From the NCBI GenBank assembly GCA_025201365.1, contig JAIXMF010000007.1, positions 1 through 64,000 on the forward strand: a DNA stretch of 64,000 nucleotides, given 5' to 3'. The DNA is from Syncephalis plumigaleata (taxonomy: Eukaryota; Zoopagomycota; Zoopagomycetes; Zoopagales; Piptocephalidaceae). Position numbers and translations under genes: made by a program. Shown here in pieces: positions 22,092-33,615 of the stretch. Within the stretch, counting starts at the first letter, position 1. Every line of letters begins with the position of its first letter. The notes under the pieces are model-generated. The model had not been told where the DNA came from. It ran no database searches and was given only the letters and a program-made list of their open reading frames with translations.

Positions 22092-23762
22092 TTATATATG
22101 CGAACGCCATTTATCGCCATCAGCTACGACACGTTGAATGAATGACAACAATTCCGTGTTAATTTGATCCTTCTGTTCCATTAGAACCCAATGGCCACAG
22201 TCTTCAATAACCTATGTGTTGAACGAGTGAGTACATTTTAGACTGGACTGCATACGTGCTATCTACATGAATCATTCTTACCTTCTTGTCAAGATCACGG
22301 AAGAAATTTGGCATTGCATCGGCCATTGAAGGTGGGAGTGCACGGTCATGTTTGGCCAATAACTAGACGGGAAGACACATATTAGTTTATCGTGTATGTA
22401 TGTGTATGTAATATACCATGACAACATGTCTACTGATTAGTTACCATTAATGCAGGATGCGGAATATGAGTGTCGACACCTTTATAACATACGTTAGAAT
22501 AAAGCCATTACAAATGTTATTGTGATTACTGTGCTGCACGCTTACCAAGTCCATCTTCATAGTTGATCCTAAGTGTACGATACCATGAAGTAGGTCCACG
22601 GAAACCAGATTGACGATAGTTATCCACATAGTATTGCATGGCCTATAATCAATAATAGCAACAGCATCATTGTTATTACGCTGTCGTAAGTGTGTACATA
22701 ATCAAGATGATAGCTCACCTCGGCCGACATCAATTGAGTTGGTGGGAATGATTCCTTGTCCCACCACGACTTGAAACCGCGTGTCTCTTCATTCCATTTG
22801 CGAAGGATCACGTTAAAGAAACGTTCAGGCTAACACATAACAACAGCAACAACAAAATGAATAAATGTTTGCCAAGTAGATGAGAATACTTACCTCGGCA
22901 TCCAATTCAGGAATACATTTCTCATCGTTCAAATAGAGCTAATCAATTTGTTAGCATTACAGACAATGGATATATTCACGTTGTAGTCCACTTACTTGAT
23001 ACGTGAAATTGGGGAATTTGTTAACCAATCCTGAATATCCATATACTCCTTAGATGGTGGCATATAAGGTGTGCACACGCTAGCTACAGCAAGCACTCGT
23101 TGCGGATGGTGTAGAACAGTTCGCCATGCCAATGCACCTCCCCTAATATCGTTACTTAGTATGTCTGCTCTTGTTTACTTGACACTATCAAAATAATACT
23201 TGCCAGTCGTGACCGATAACGATGACACGTTCAATGCCCAATTCCGTGAGTAATGCCATTGCATCATCGCTAATCTTACGTAGACCGAAATCTTCTAGTT
23301 TAATTCCTGGTTCCTAGTGAATTAAACATACATATACATATGTTGCCATATTGATTAGACAAATGTATACGTGTGGATTAACTAGTTGTTTAGCTTACTG
23401 TTTGGTTATAGCCACGAAGTGATGGCACAATCACTCGAAATCCATGCTCCTTTAGGAATACAATCTGATGTCTCCATCCATACCATAACTGCAATGATGA
23501 TACAGCACAATTATATTAGCAACATTAGACATGATAGTTCACCAGGAATACGGTCAACTCACATCAGGAAATCCATGATATAGGATTAATGGTGTTCCCT
23601 TGGAGTCACCTTCATCGATATAGTCTATAAAATACAACAACGGTGACAATTAGTAACACGTATCATCTCCCGCGAAATAACAGTCTGTCTACGATATTTG
23701 ACTCCATTAACGGTGGCAAAACAATGGTTAAAGCTTTCGGGTTTCGGATCAACGATAGTCAT
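22092..23762 (-). CDS. Alpha/beta hydrolase, soluble epoxide hydrolase-like
   Basis: A cytosolic hydrolase that probably opens epoxides by forming an ester intermediate. It starts MTIVDPKPESFNHCF and has about ten short introns. Motifs: HGFPDLWYGWR (oxyanion hole HGxP), VIGHDWGG (nucleophile Asp), SGFRGPTSWYR (ring-opening Tyr region), LLAKHD (acid) and DCGHWVLMEQ (catalytic His) near the C terminus, which ends ADGDKWRSHI. The nucleophile is split by a GC-AG intron (23143-23203, donor GCAAGT right after the DW codons). It follows xanthine dehydrogenase on the same strand, 0.3 kb upstream. Natural substrate unknown; haloalkane dehalogenase is excluded by the Trp/Tyr context only weakly. Confidence 0.85.
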
Positions 23763-24179
23763 GGTAAATGATAAAGGGCGCGTAAACTCACAACAAGTAA
23801 GTCAATAATAGGAAAGAAGAGCGAGAGGAAAGAGTAGGCGGTGACTTGAAGATGGTGCGATACGTTAAACTAAACTATCGCTTAAATAGTCGCTCGTGTT
23901 TCACTTGTTTCTCGTGTACTTGACCAGTCTCGGCACTGATATGCCGCGAACAACATCCGTAATTCTGCCATTCCCTTTCCATAAGCTAGTGGCCTATTTG
24001 ATTAAGCGAATTACCGATCATAATAATAAGGATGACGTAACACTATCATTGATTTCCGCTATTGTCAACTCCGTTCATCCACTCACTCACTCAGTCTGTC
24101 TGTCAGCAAGTCTTTCCCTCTTTTTTATTCATTTCCTCTCTCTTCTTCTCTATCTATCTTTCTCTCTGCACTTGTCAAT
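23763..24179. promoter_or_regulatory. Divergent promoter region
   Basis: About 0.4 kb between divergently transcribed hydrolase and oxidoreductase genes; the right half is C/T-rich (TCTCTCTTCTTCTC), as often found just upstream of fungal start codons. Confidence 0.5.
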
Positions 24180-25922
24180 ATGACCAACGATACCAACGAG
24201 CGTTCGCTCTTCTCCTCCATCGTCAATGACGTAGACGATGTTATCGCTCGTCGTAATCACGATGACCGTGAATTTGATCTTATAGGTATGTAGCCTATCA
24301 TATGCATACACGCGTGTCCATTAATATTCTATTCCGCCTTAGTATTCGGTGCTAGTGGCTATATGGGCCGTATGATATGTGTCTATTGGCCCATAACGCG
24401 CCCAGGTAAGTATATGCCAAGTTACGAATAGCCTTAGCTAACGTGAATCTAGACGCTTAAATGGGGTATTGCCGGACGTAACTCGGATAAACTTGTTCGG
24501 CTCCGTAACGAGCTTGCAACAGGCGAAGAACGTTTCAAGGTATGTCATGACCTGCAGCCATTGATGCCACAAGCTTATATACGCATGGTGACCTTTTAGA
24601 ATATCGGGGTTATTGTAGCTGATATGCGTCATTATAACACGCTATCCACTATTGCCGCAAAAGCACGTCTCATTATCAATGCCACAGGCCCGTATAGTCA
24701 ATTAGGCATTGATATGGTCAAGGCGTGTGTCAACGAGAAGACCGATTATATTGATCTATCGAGCGAGAATGTATTCACGCGTAAAATCATTGATGCTTTT
24801 GATGCGAAATCGCGCGAGAATAACACAATGATCGTGCCTGCTTGTGGCTTCTATTCGATGCCTGCAGATCTCGGTGCCTACGTGTAAGTGATGTCTGTTT
24901 ATTAGCATAATCTACGCATGATCTATAACTCGATACTAGCTTACCAAGCATATTCGTCACAAGTACCACCGTGATACTAAACGTATTAAAGGCACGATGA
25001 TCACTCAGAAAGAGGTATTTACGCGAGGATCAGTCAATTCAATTCTGCATGCAGCCAAGTCATTCTTTTCTACTCTACGCCAAATGCTTGATCCTTACTA
25101 TTTGGTAACAGGACATGGTATGCAATTGATGCGATAGAATACAAATATACATGATAATAACGATGTTGATTATAATAATGGTTAGGACCACGTCCTGCCA
25201 ATATACGAGATTTCTTTCTGCCCATTTATTACGATAGTGATTTTGAGGGTGCTCAAGGTATTACATCGGCTCATCGGGTAACGAGCAGATTGTTCGTCGT
25301 TCCAATCAAGTTAAAGGGTACAAATATGGCGAGAAATTCACGTATACGTAAGTGGATAGCAAGTTATATTGTTAGTTGAATCGTGTCCACTAACACTAAT
25401 GGTGGCACATTTATAGCGAGACACGTACCTATAGAAATCGAATCTCGGCCCTGTTCTACACGGCCAGTGAGATAAGCTTTGGTTCATGCCTGCTATTCCC
25501 GCCCTTCCGATGGTTCATGCGTCTAGTATGGCCAAGATGGGTCGGTGAACCCACACAAAGAAGCTTGAAGGTGGTAGCTGGTCTATGAAATTGTAGGACG
25601 TGTAGCTTACGAAAAGGTAAGCGCTGCTTATCATTATATCATTGAATTCCAATACAAATAATCATATAATCTATCTCTAGGGAAGCGACAAGGAAAAGAT
25701 CCCCAAGACAGTCAAGGCCATCATCTCGGATAAGACGGATCCACTGGTTAATGGATCAGTTAAATTTATTGCAGAAGCTGCTATAGCCATGGTTTTAGAT
25801 CGTTACGGTCTACCAGGCCATAATGGCGGTGTACTAACACCAGCATCGGCATTTGGCATGCCATTGGTGAACGTTTACGCCGTGTTGGTGTAAAGATTGA
25901 AGTAGGAGAGGATACTTGGTAG
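24180..25922 (+). CDS. Saccharopine dehydrogenase-like oxidoreductase, multiple apparent frame breaks
   Basis: A membrane-associated Rossmann-fold protein of the SCCPDH/trans-acting enoyl-reductase family. MTNDTNERSLFSS begins a first exon, then VFGASGYMGRMI (NAD(P)-binding GxSGxxG), LKWGIAGRNSDKL, LIINATGPYSQLG, CVNEKTDYIDLSSE and IVPACGFYSMPADLGA follow, all diagnostic. Later parts GSSGNEQIVRRSN, VGRVAYEKGSDKEKI and GGVLTPASAFG are also family-like. At least six single-base losses break the frame: two around 24390-24470, and near 25258, 25570, 25594 and 25848. Placing the last one leads to a stop at 25920-25922 rather than the earlier TAA near 25891. Substrate not predictable. Either error-rich assembly or a decaying gene; the conserved motifs and phases argue for the former. 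Confidence 0.85.
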
Positions 25923-26030
25923 TAGTAGTAGTAGCAGTAATAAAGCAGCTATTATAACAAACCATCATTCTATATAAGATGTGATAATCAGAGTTATTTA
26001 TTGAGACTGTATCCGACAAGTGTATCTCCA

Positions 26031-26332
26031 TTAATCCTCTTCGCTGTAAGCTGGATAAAAATCGCGTAACACCGGGATACGAGAGAACACATCACGACGC
26101 ATAATAGGCATGTCCGTAACGAAGAATCCGAGACCAAGACCGGCAGCTACACCGTAACGTGCAAGAGCAGGAAACCTAGCAATATAGGAGGGAGGAGGGA
26201 GAGGAAAACACGTAAGCAACTGAGAGTATAAAGAAAGGATTCCTTTGTCTATTATTCTACGTACCATTGTGGAGTACGAGCCGAGGAGAATCCGGCTACG
26301 TTGAAAGTGGTGAGTACTCGCGGTAGAACCAT
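26031..26332 (-). CDS. QCR10: Ubiquinol-cytochrome c reductase subunit 10 (Qcr10)
   Basis: A 70-residue single-pass accessory subunit of mitochondrial complex III. Two exons (26265-26332, 26031-26175). It begins MVLPRVLTTFNVAGF; the membrane segment is ARYGVAAGLGLGFFVTDMP and the family end RRDVFSRIPVLRDFYP follows. Both the length and the GxxxGLFxxDIPxxRKDxxxxIP pattern fit Qcr10. The start lies 200 bases from the divergent SYF1 start, so both share one short promoter region. Confidence 0.85.
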
Positions 26333-26533
26333 GTCGCTTGATAGTAGCACAGTATTGCTAGTATAGTAGAGATCAATACTTGACGAGAAGGAAAAAGGAT
26401 GAAAGGTGCGCAAGAGCGAAAGAGTGAAAGAAAGAAAGAGTGTATTACTCGGGTATAATCGGTCGTATCATTTTTTTTACGTATTCCATTCTCTCGTATT
26501 ATTGTGCCATTCACATCTTGTCGTCTAGTGACC
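26333..26533. promoter_or_regulatory. Short divergent promoter of QCR10 and SYF1
   Basis: Only 201 bases separate the two start codons; it contains GAAAG repeats (about 26420-26440). Any core elements for both genes must lie here. Confidence 0.6.
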
Positions 26534-29500
26534 ATGTCGACTTCACTTGAACAAAACGATACATTTAATCTGCTAGTACGCATGATTGTAAGTATTGACT
26601 CGCTTTACTGCTCTGTAAGATGATATAATAATGACTACATAATAGACTGAAGAAGACATTCCATACGAGGAAGATCTAATACGAAATCCACACGCAATAC
26701 GCTCCTGGCTACGATATATAGAGCATAAGAAGAACGCGCCAATTAGCCATGTCTTTTTTGTTTACGAACGCGCTGTCAAGGCATTACCAGGTTCGTACAA
26801 ATTATGGAAAGCCTACTTGGATTTACGCTGTCGTTCCGTGGAATCGATGAACGCGGTGCAACACACCACCCAACTAGACGGCGTTATAGGCTGTTTTGAA
26901 CGCGCACTCGTACTATTGCATAAGGTAAGCGCGTTGAGATAGAGCAACGAATGGCTAGTTGATTAATACGATTGCCATGCAAGATGCCACGTATTTGGAT
27001 TGATTATTGCGAGTTTTTGGTGAAATATCTACCGAATCGACTTACATGGACACGTCAAACGTTCGATCGAGCACTACGTTCATTGCCCGTAACGCAGCAC
27101 GAACGTATCTGGCCGTTATATTTGAAATTTGCCAGAAAGGCTGGTGGAGAAACGGCCATGCGAGTATATCGACGTTACATTAAGGTAATATACTTCATAT
27201 TGTTTGTATTAGATGATAGTTAATCGTGAATGCATTGTATATGATAGTTGGAACCAGGAAAGGTGGAGGACTATATCGAATTGCTCATTGATCTTGAATA
27301 CTACGGCGATGCAGCGGAAAGACTCGCACAAATTTGCAATGATCCCAAATTCCGATCAACTCATGGTAAATCACACTATCAGCTATGGGCTGAACTATCG
27401 GATATTTGTTGCGAGCATCCACGTCCAGTCAATCGAAAGGGAATCCGCGTTGAGCGTATTCTACGCGCTGGCGCCAAAGATTTGTTGATCAGGCCGGTCG
27501 TATATGGTGCTCGTTGGCACGCTACTGGATTCGACTTGGTCAATTCGAAAAGGTAAGCTATCCCGCTCTATGCCGTATTATTCGTGAGGTGACACGCGCT
27601 AATGACTATTTAGGCACGCAACACATTGAAGAAGGAATTGAGGCAGTTACTACAGTACGTGATTTTACACAGATATTCGATGCCTACGCCGAATTCGAAG
27701 AGTCCATCATCTCCACGAGTATGGATGTGGCCAATAGCGGGAAGGAGTCGTTAAGCGATAGCAAGACGTTAGAACTTGATTTACGTTTGGCACGATTTGA
27801 ACGTCTAATGGATAGACGACCATTCTTGGTCAATGAGGTGCTACTACGACAGAACCCGAACAATGTAGGCGAATGGCAGAAACGCGTCAGTCTATGGGGC
27901 GATAATGCCGAGAAGGTAAGCGTACCATTGCAGTGTAGTGCATTTATATGTCAATACTTATATTATCATAACAACAATAGGTGGTAGAGACCTATACGAA
28001 AGCACTGGCTACTATACATCCGAAGAAAGCGTATGGCAAGCTCACTCAGCTGTGGTGTGATTTTGCGCAGTATTATGAGCAAGCGGGTGATTTAGATAAT
28101 GCACGTCAAGTATTTGAGAAGGCAACAAGCGTCGAATTCAGAACGGTGAACGAACTCGCCGATATATGGTGTGAATGGGCTGAAATGGAACTACGACATG
28201 AGTAAGCAATTGCAATCATAGTAATAGTAATAATAGGTGCATTTATTAATCATTCGAACTAGGAACTTTGAAGAGGCTGTTGAAGTGATGGCGCGTGCCA
28301 CAGTACCACCAGCTAATCCTAATGTACACTTTAAAGATGAGGCAAGTATAATGTATATTGGGCAGCAGTAATTGCAATAACAATAACATAATGCTAATTG
28401 TATGTATATATATAGTCAGTACCTGTACAGCGTCGTGTATTCAAGGCATTACGTTTGTGGTCATTCTACGTCGATCTAGAGGAAAGTATTGGTACGGTCG
28501 AGTCAACCCGAGCAGTATACGATCGTATTTTCCAATTACGTATTGCCACACCGCAAATCATTGTTAACTACGCGGCATTCCTTGAAGATAATTGTTACTT
28601 TGAGGAAGGATTCAAGGTAATCAAGTAGCATAACATGTGTGATACTGCAATCAACAACACGATTACTAATGCAACAAGTGGGAATAGGTATACGAACGAG
28701 GCATTGCACTATTCGGCTATCCGGTTGCTTTTGAATTGTGGAACATTTATCTTACGAAATTTGTTGCTCGATATGTAAGTGAATTAGACGCAACACTATT
28801 TGATATCATTTTAGTTATTAATAACAATGAATGGATAATACGCTCATATATTAGGGAGGATCGAAATTGGAACGAGCACGCGACTTGTTCGAACAAGCAC
28901 TGGAGAATTGTCCCGCTAACATGCCAAACCACTCTATCTAATGTACGGACAACTGGAGGAGGAGCATGGACTGGCCAAGAATGCCATGCGCATCTATGAT
29001 CGAGCTACTGATGCCGTGGCGAAGGAGGATCGTATAGAGGTAACTCATAGAGCATATACAATAGAATACAGTCTATTATGTGTTTATGTTACTAATCAGA
29101 ATATCGATATCGACATTACTACATGCATGTTTAGATGTACAAATTCTACATTGCCAAAGTCAGTCAGACATTTGGTGTGGCGGCCACGCGAGAAATCTAC
29201 GAACGAGCCATTAGCGCATTACCCGATCGTGATGCTAAAGATATGTGTATGTCATTCGCGGAACTTGAACGAAAACTTGGAGAAATCGATCGTGCCCGTG
29301 CCATCTACGCCTATGGATCGGCGCTATGTGATCCACGCGTAAGTAGAATAATAATAATAGTGTTATACATTTCATATACATGAACGATGATGATGATGAT
29401 GCTTACTAACCGAATGGAATAACGACAATAGATGGCGGCAGACTTTTGGCAGCAATGGCATGAATTCGAGGTTAAACACGGCAATGAGGACACGTTCAAG

Positions 29501-29746
29501 GAAATGTTACGCATTAAACGTTCTGTTCAACTGCAATTCAACACGGAGGTCAGCTTGTTATCGGCACAACTATTGACAAGTCGAGATAAACAGGAGCAAC
29601 AGCAGCAGCAGCATATTCAATTTAAACCGGCTACTCAAGCAACAGGCTTTGTACCATCAAATACCGACAAGGATAATGAGTCGACTGATAAGACTAGCGA
29701 CGCACATCAAATCGATCTCGATCTAAGTGATGAAGATGAAGATTAA
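26534..29746 (+). CDS. SYF1: Pre-mRNA-splicing factor SYF1 (XAB2), HAT-repeat protein
   Basis: A scaffold of the Prp19-associated (NTC) complex in the spliceosome. Twelve exons: 26534-26587, 26646-26924, 26984-27184, 27248-27552, 27614-27915, 27981-28201, 28263-28341, 28416-28616, 28688-28774, 28855-29039, 29135-29338, 29432-29746; about 811 residues. HAT repeats run through most of the length ([59 protein letters not shown]), ending [20 protein letters not shown] and an acidic tail with a poly-Gln run. The intron at 28342-28415 is GC-AG (GCAAGT). Three single-base losses: near 27482, 27622 and 28920; each exon length is one short of phase. Otherwise fully conserved. Confidence 0.95.
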
Positions 29747-30732
29747 TAGTAATAGCAATTTATTAAAATAAAGCATATGCTCATTCGCTTTTTATCCTAT
29801 GTCTGTCGTCTTTCATCGTGCTATATACTGAGAATAACTAGAGTATAATAATAATAAATGGCAATTTTATTAAGTGATCATTTTTATTATGATAATGATA
29901 ATCCGTATAATAGGTATTCTTAAGGACAAAATGAAAATTAGGTCTAAATAATGTATAAACAGTATTAAACCTGAGGATAATCCATAAACAAATGCTCATA
30001 GATTAATCGGGTTTAATATGCTATTTTGATGAAATAGAAAAGCTAAGCATATAAAAGTATATATAAATATATAAAGGTATATAGATAGAGAGAGATATCT
30101 ACAATAATACGTGTGTGTGTATGGCTTATACCAGATGTGATTTCATTTCGACCAAAGCGAAAAGATGAAAACAAACTGGCGAGATGTATGATGTGTATGA
30201 TTGTAGAGAGCAGTTCATTTTTATATTCTACGTAATTCACAAGACTTCATCATTCAGACTATTTGCGAACTGCTCAACAAACAAACAAACAAACAAGCCA
30301 ATAATATCAGTAAATAAAATAAACACACATACACACACATGCACATAGATATACGTACGTGAGCATCGTATATCCGTGTGTCTATTTGATAGAATGAATA
30401 ATGGCTAATAATGAGTAATAATAGCGCAATTAAACATAAAAAAAGGACAAAAGACGAGTATAGTGTATAGATAGGCTGACATTATTGCCAGCCCATCATT
30501 CTAGATTACGAAGAAGAGGAGTAATAGTAGTAGTAGTAGTAAATCAAGGACATCATGTACAGAATCCTATACAGTAATGGGTCAAGCGTAAACACCACAT
30601 AACATGCACATCGATACTGCAAGAAGGAGTTGTGTGTGTGTAAGAGATTAGCTGGAAGCAGCACCGAGGCTTACTATCATCCTTTATTGTGCCTAAAGGT
30701 GGCACACATACGACTAATAACTACACGGTATA
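29747..30732. other. Gene-free spacer between convergent genes
   Basis: About 1 kb, AT-rich, holding the 3' ends of SYF1 and the cyclin-like gene. Short simple repeats (CAAA near 30280-30294, CACA near 30322-30338, AGT near 30524-30541). No gene recognised. Confidence 0.5.
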
Positions 30733-32440
30733 TTAGCGACGATAGCATGAGCTATAGGAGAAAGCGTGTGGCTCCATAGTCACTAATTGACCGGTTGTCG
30801 ATGAGTAATGATAACGTTGCGGTTGAGATTGTGGTGCCTGTGGTGATGGTAGGAGCATGGTGGACTCGCCCTTGATCATGTAACCAGCAGTTGATGCCGA
30901 TGCTGATGCCGCCATATTATGGCTACCGCTGTTACTACCATTTGCAAATGATGCACGACGATGCGTTGATGAGTAACCGTAATGGGTGACAGCGTTGGCA
31001 TCATTACGATCTACGTAGACACGCTTGGCGTATGCGGTGTAAGCTGAATCGACAGTGACGCCCTATCACGATTACCGCCACGCACTGGTGTCTCCGGTGT
31101 CGAGTAGTAGGAGTGGGCTGATCGACCGCTGTTACTACTTCTACTGCTTGTCGTTGTCTGTTTAATCGATGAAATATTCTCGTATGACGAAGCTGGTGTA
31201 AGGAGTGGCTGACCCGAGGGAATACCTTGACTAGCGGTGGTCTGGCCATAATTTGGATAAAGGTGGACTGGTGATGGTGTCGAATAAATAATGGCACCAT
31301 CCTTGGGGGTCAATGGTGAACGGTACCCAACGAGAAGTCACTATCCGACATGGGAGTACGTGCTGGCGACAAGGTAGCAGAAGCAGTGCTGTTACCATCA
31401 GCGCGGCTAGCAGAACTAGTAGACGTGGCAGTAGTGGCAGTAGTAGTTGTGGTAGTAGCAAAAGAAGCCTTTTTAGCACTGCTTGACTTGTTGCTACCCG
31501 ATGACCAGTAGATAACGCCAACAGCGCGCCACCAGTCACCGAGCCAGCTACGCCAGCGGACCCAGTCGTTGTTTGGCACTTCCAATCGCCAGTTGATGAT
31601 GTCCAACGACTGCATGTGGAATCGGTTCCACAAACGAGAGTGACGATCGCCTGCAACCTGGGCCCAGGCACTGCCAGCATAGGCGTGATCATCGAGATAG
31701 GCGTCGGCCAATGCAAGAGCCACGGTGAACAAACGATGATACGCGGAGAACTGCGATCCTGTTACTTTGTTTGAGATGGCAGCTGCCTCGAAGAATCGTT
31801 GACGTTCCACGGGATCAGCTCGGTCGGCACAGGCCAACAAACGATGCAGGTAGAAGAGTGCGAGATGAGTCATGACACGAGGTAGCTGGGTCGCCTCCAA
31901 CGCAAAGTGCAACGTATGAGCGAGCGACTCCAAAGATGCCGGTGCTGGAAGGTCGAAGCGCGAGATTAGCATGGTCCACACGGCGGATGCAGCCAACTTG
32001 GCCAATGCCGATGGTTCTTCGGAGGCGATAGCTGCCGCGGTGGCTGCTGCTGCGTCAGCCGATGGATTGCCGCTGTTATCGTTATGGCCGGGTAGAGTGG
32101 CGGTATCCATATACTCGGACTCCATCTCCTCGTCGACATCTTCATCGCTCATATAAACGCTATCGTCGTCACTTTGCTCGTCATGCACGTTGCTTGACAC
32201 GTAGTATCCCTTGCCGGCAGCGGTGTTTACCGCAGATTCGACTTCACGGCAAGTTGCACGCAAATCAGCCTCGAGATTGGCATTAAAGGCGACATGATCG
32301 TTGGTGGCAAGCATGGAAGAACCGTAAGACGATGCCGATGCCGATGATGATGACTTGTTGCTGTAATCACTGGTGATATAACTGCTTGTGGCTACAGAGG
32401 TGGAGTGGGCCATACGCGAGGTATTGTAATTAGTCGACAT
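30733..32440 (-). CDS. Cyclin-like protein (PHO80/PCL type), two apparent one-base frame breaks
   Basis: Intronless. Starts MSTNYNTSRMAHSTSVATSS. Residues about 1-130 are Ser-rich and then acidic; about 140-280 form a cyclin box: VWTMLISRFDLP, LPRVMTHLALFYLHRLLA, FEAAAISNKV, LADAYLDDHAYAGSAWAQVAG and LWNRFHMQSLDIINWRLEV, resembling Pcl/Pho80 or Clg1 partners of Pho85-type kinases. The rest is Ser/Thr/Pro-rich with several SP/TP sites (SPARTP, LTPHTPS, STPETP). The frame breaks near 31325 (after FSLG, before YRSPLTPKDG) and near 31025 (after TPS, before VYVDRND), each by one lost G. With both restored the protein is about 568 residues ending SYSSCYRR. The kinase partner is inferred, not shown. 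Confidence 0.75.
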
Positions 32441-33190
32441 TCTATATGTTTAGTCGTGTAGAGATATACGTGTAGAGATGTCGAGTAGATGTAATTTAGG
32501 TAGGAGTGGAAATATGTGACTGGTCAGTTCAAAGAGACTAAGAACGGTGTCGATATAGCCGCGAATAACAATACTAATAATAATAAAAGTTAGTGGTAGT
32601 AGTAGTAGTAGATGTAAAACTAAGCCGAATCCAGTCGGGTTTATGGTGTATATAAACTAGCGTATACAGTCGAGTATATTAAGCTGCTACTATAAGATGA
32701 ACAAAAAAGCATTGGTTAGTATTGGTGTGTGTGTGTGTTTGCATTTGTGTCAATAGTGAAACGCTTAAAGGGTCAACGCCACACTATATATATTAGATCA
32801 ATCATCCTATTGCAGAGCGTTGTATACATACATAGTATATCTGTGGTGCCGTGATAGACCCAGAGTGCAATGATAGTACGGATGTGTTAATGCTGTCAAT
32901 TAAGTGAAATAATGGTGATAGGCACAGCCAAGCACAATACGGAGATAATTAAGGAAATGGAAGGAACTTTAAATGCTAGCACTAAAGTAAGTAAATTGAA
33001 TGAGAAATATGCTAATGGGATAACACGGCAAATAGGAAAGGTAACGAAGTAAGTATTAACAAAAAACGGAGCGAACCTAATATATACCAATATAATGGTA
33101 GCAATTATATTAGTTGCTCAAAATGGAAACAGGTTTGGAGCAAAATGGAGTTGAACCACTCGGGATAAGCGCCTTGAATGCTTGTAACTC

Positions 33191-33212
33191 GTGTGTGTGT
33201 GTGTGTGTGTGT
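33191..33212 (+). repeat. (GT)n microsatellite
   Basis: Eleven GT units in a row within the gene-poor region. Confidence 0.9.
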
Positions 33213-33489
33213 ATGTAAATGATATACACGCGCAGTGTATGTTTCAATAAGTGCAATAATAGATTTCGAAACAGTGTCGCCAGATAATTACAATCAATGT
33301 AAAAAACAGGCTATGAGTATATGATTTCGAAACTAACGGGCTAGAAAACAAACAAAGAAGGGAAAACGATATACGCAAAATGGCAGCTAATGTGATAATA
33401 AGGATGAGATAACACTAGAGCAAAAAATACGATAACTAGAAGCGGGCACGGCAGCCCATAAATGGACTTGCTTTAAATACGATATTACC

Positions 33490-33615
33490 ATGCCATTCGC
33501 CATGTCCATCAGCTGCAGAGTACTGACTGACGAGGACGAAAGTCCAGCCAGCCACATGGCAAACATCGCCAGGCAGGCGTGTATGGCGGACTCTAGTGCG
33601 TTCCTAAAGCGGTAA
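33490..33615 (+). CDS. Candidate 41-residue small ORF
   Basis: ATTACCATGCC opens a frame encoding MPFAMSISCRVLTDEDESPA and ending ADSSAFLKR before TAA. The 126 bases are clearly more GC-rich than the flanks and the composition is protein-like (acidic patch DEDES, then a basic end), unlike the low-complexity frames around it. It could instead be an exon of a missed gene or a structured RNA: the DNA also contains GGAC-GAAA-GTCC (33534-33545) and the outer pair GCCATGT / ACATGGC (33499-33505 with 33554-33560). No homologue recognised. Confidence 0.3.
   Translation: MPFAMSISCRVLTDEDESPASHMANIARQACMADSSAFLKR

Noticed and set aside
33524-33545. Hammerhead-like core CTGACGA plus GGAC-GAAA-GTCC
   Set aside because: The core and stem II match, but the obligatory GAAA after stem II and a cleavage-site helix are absent.
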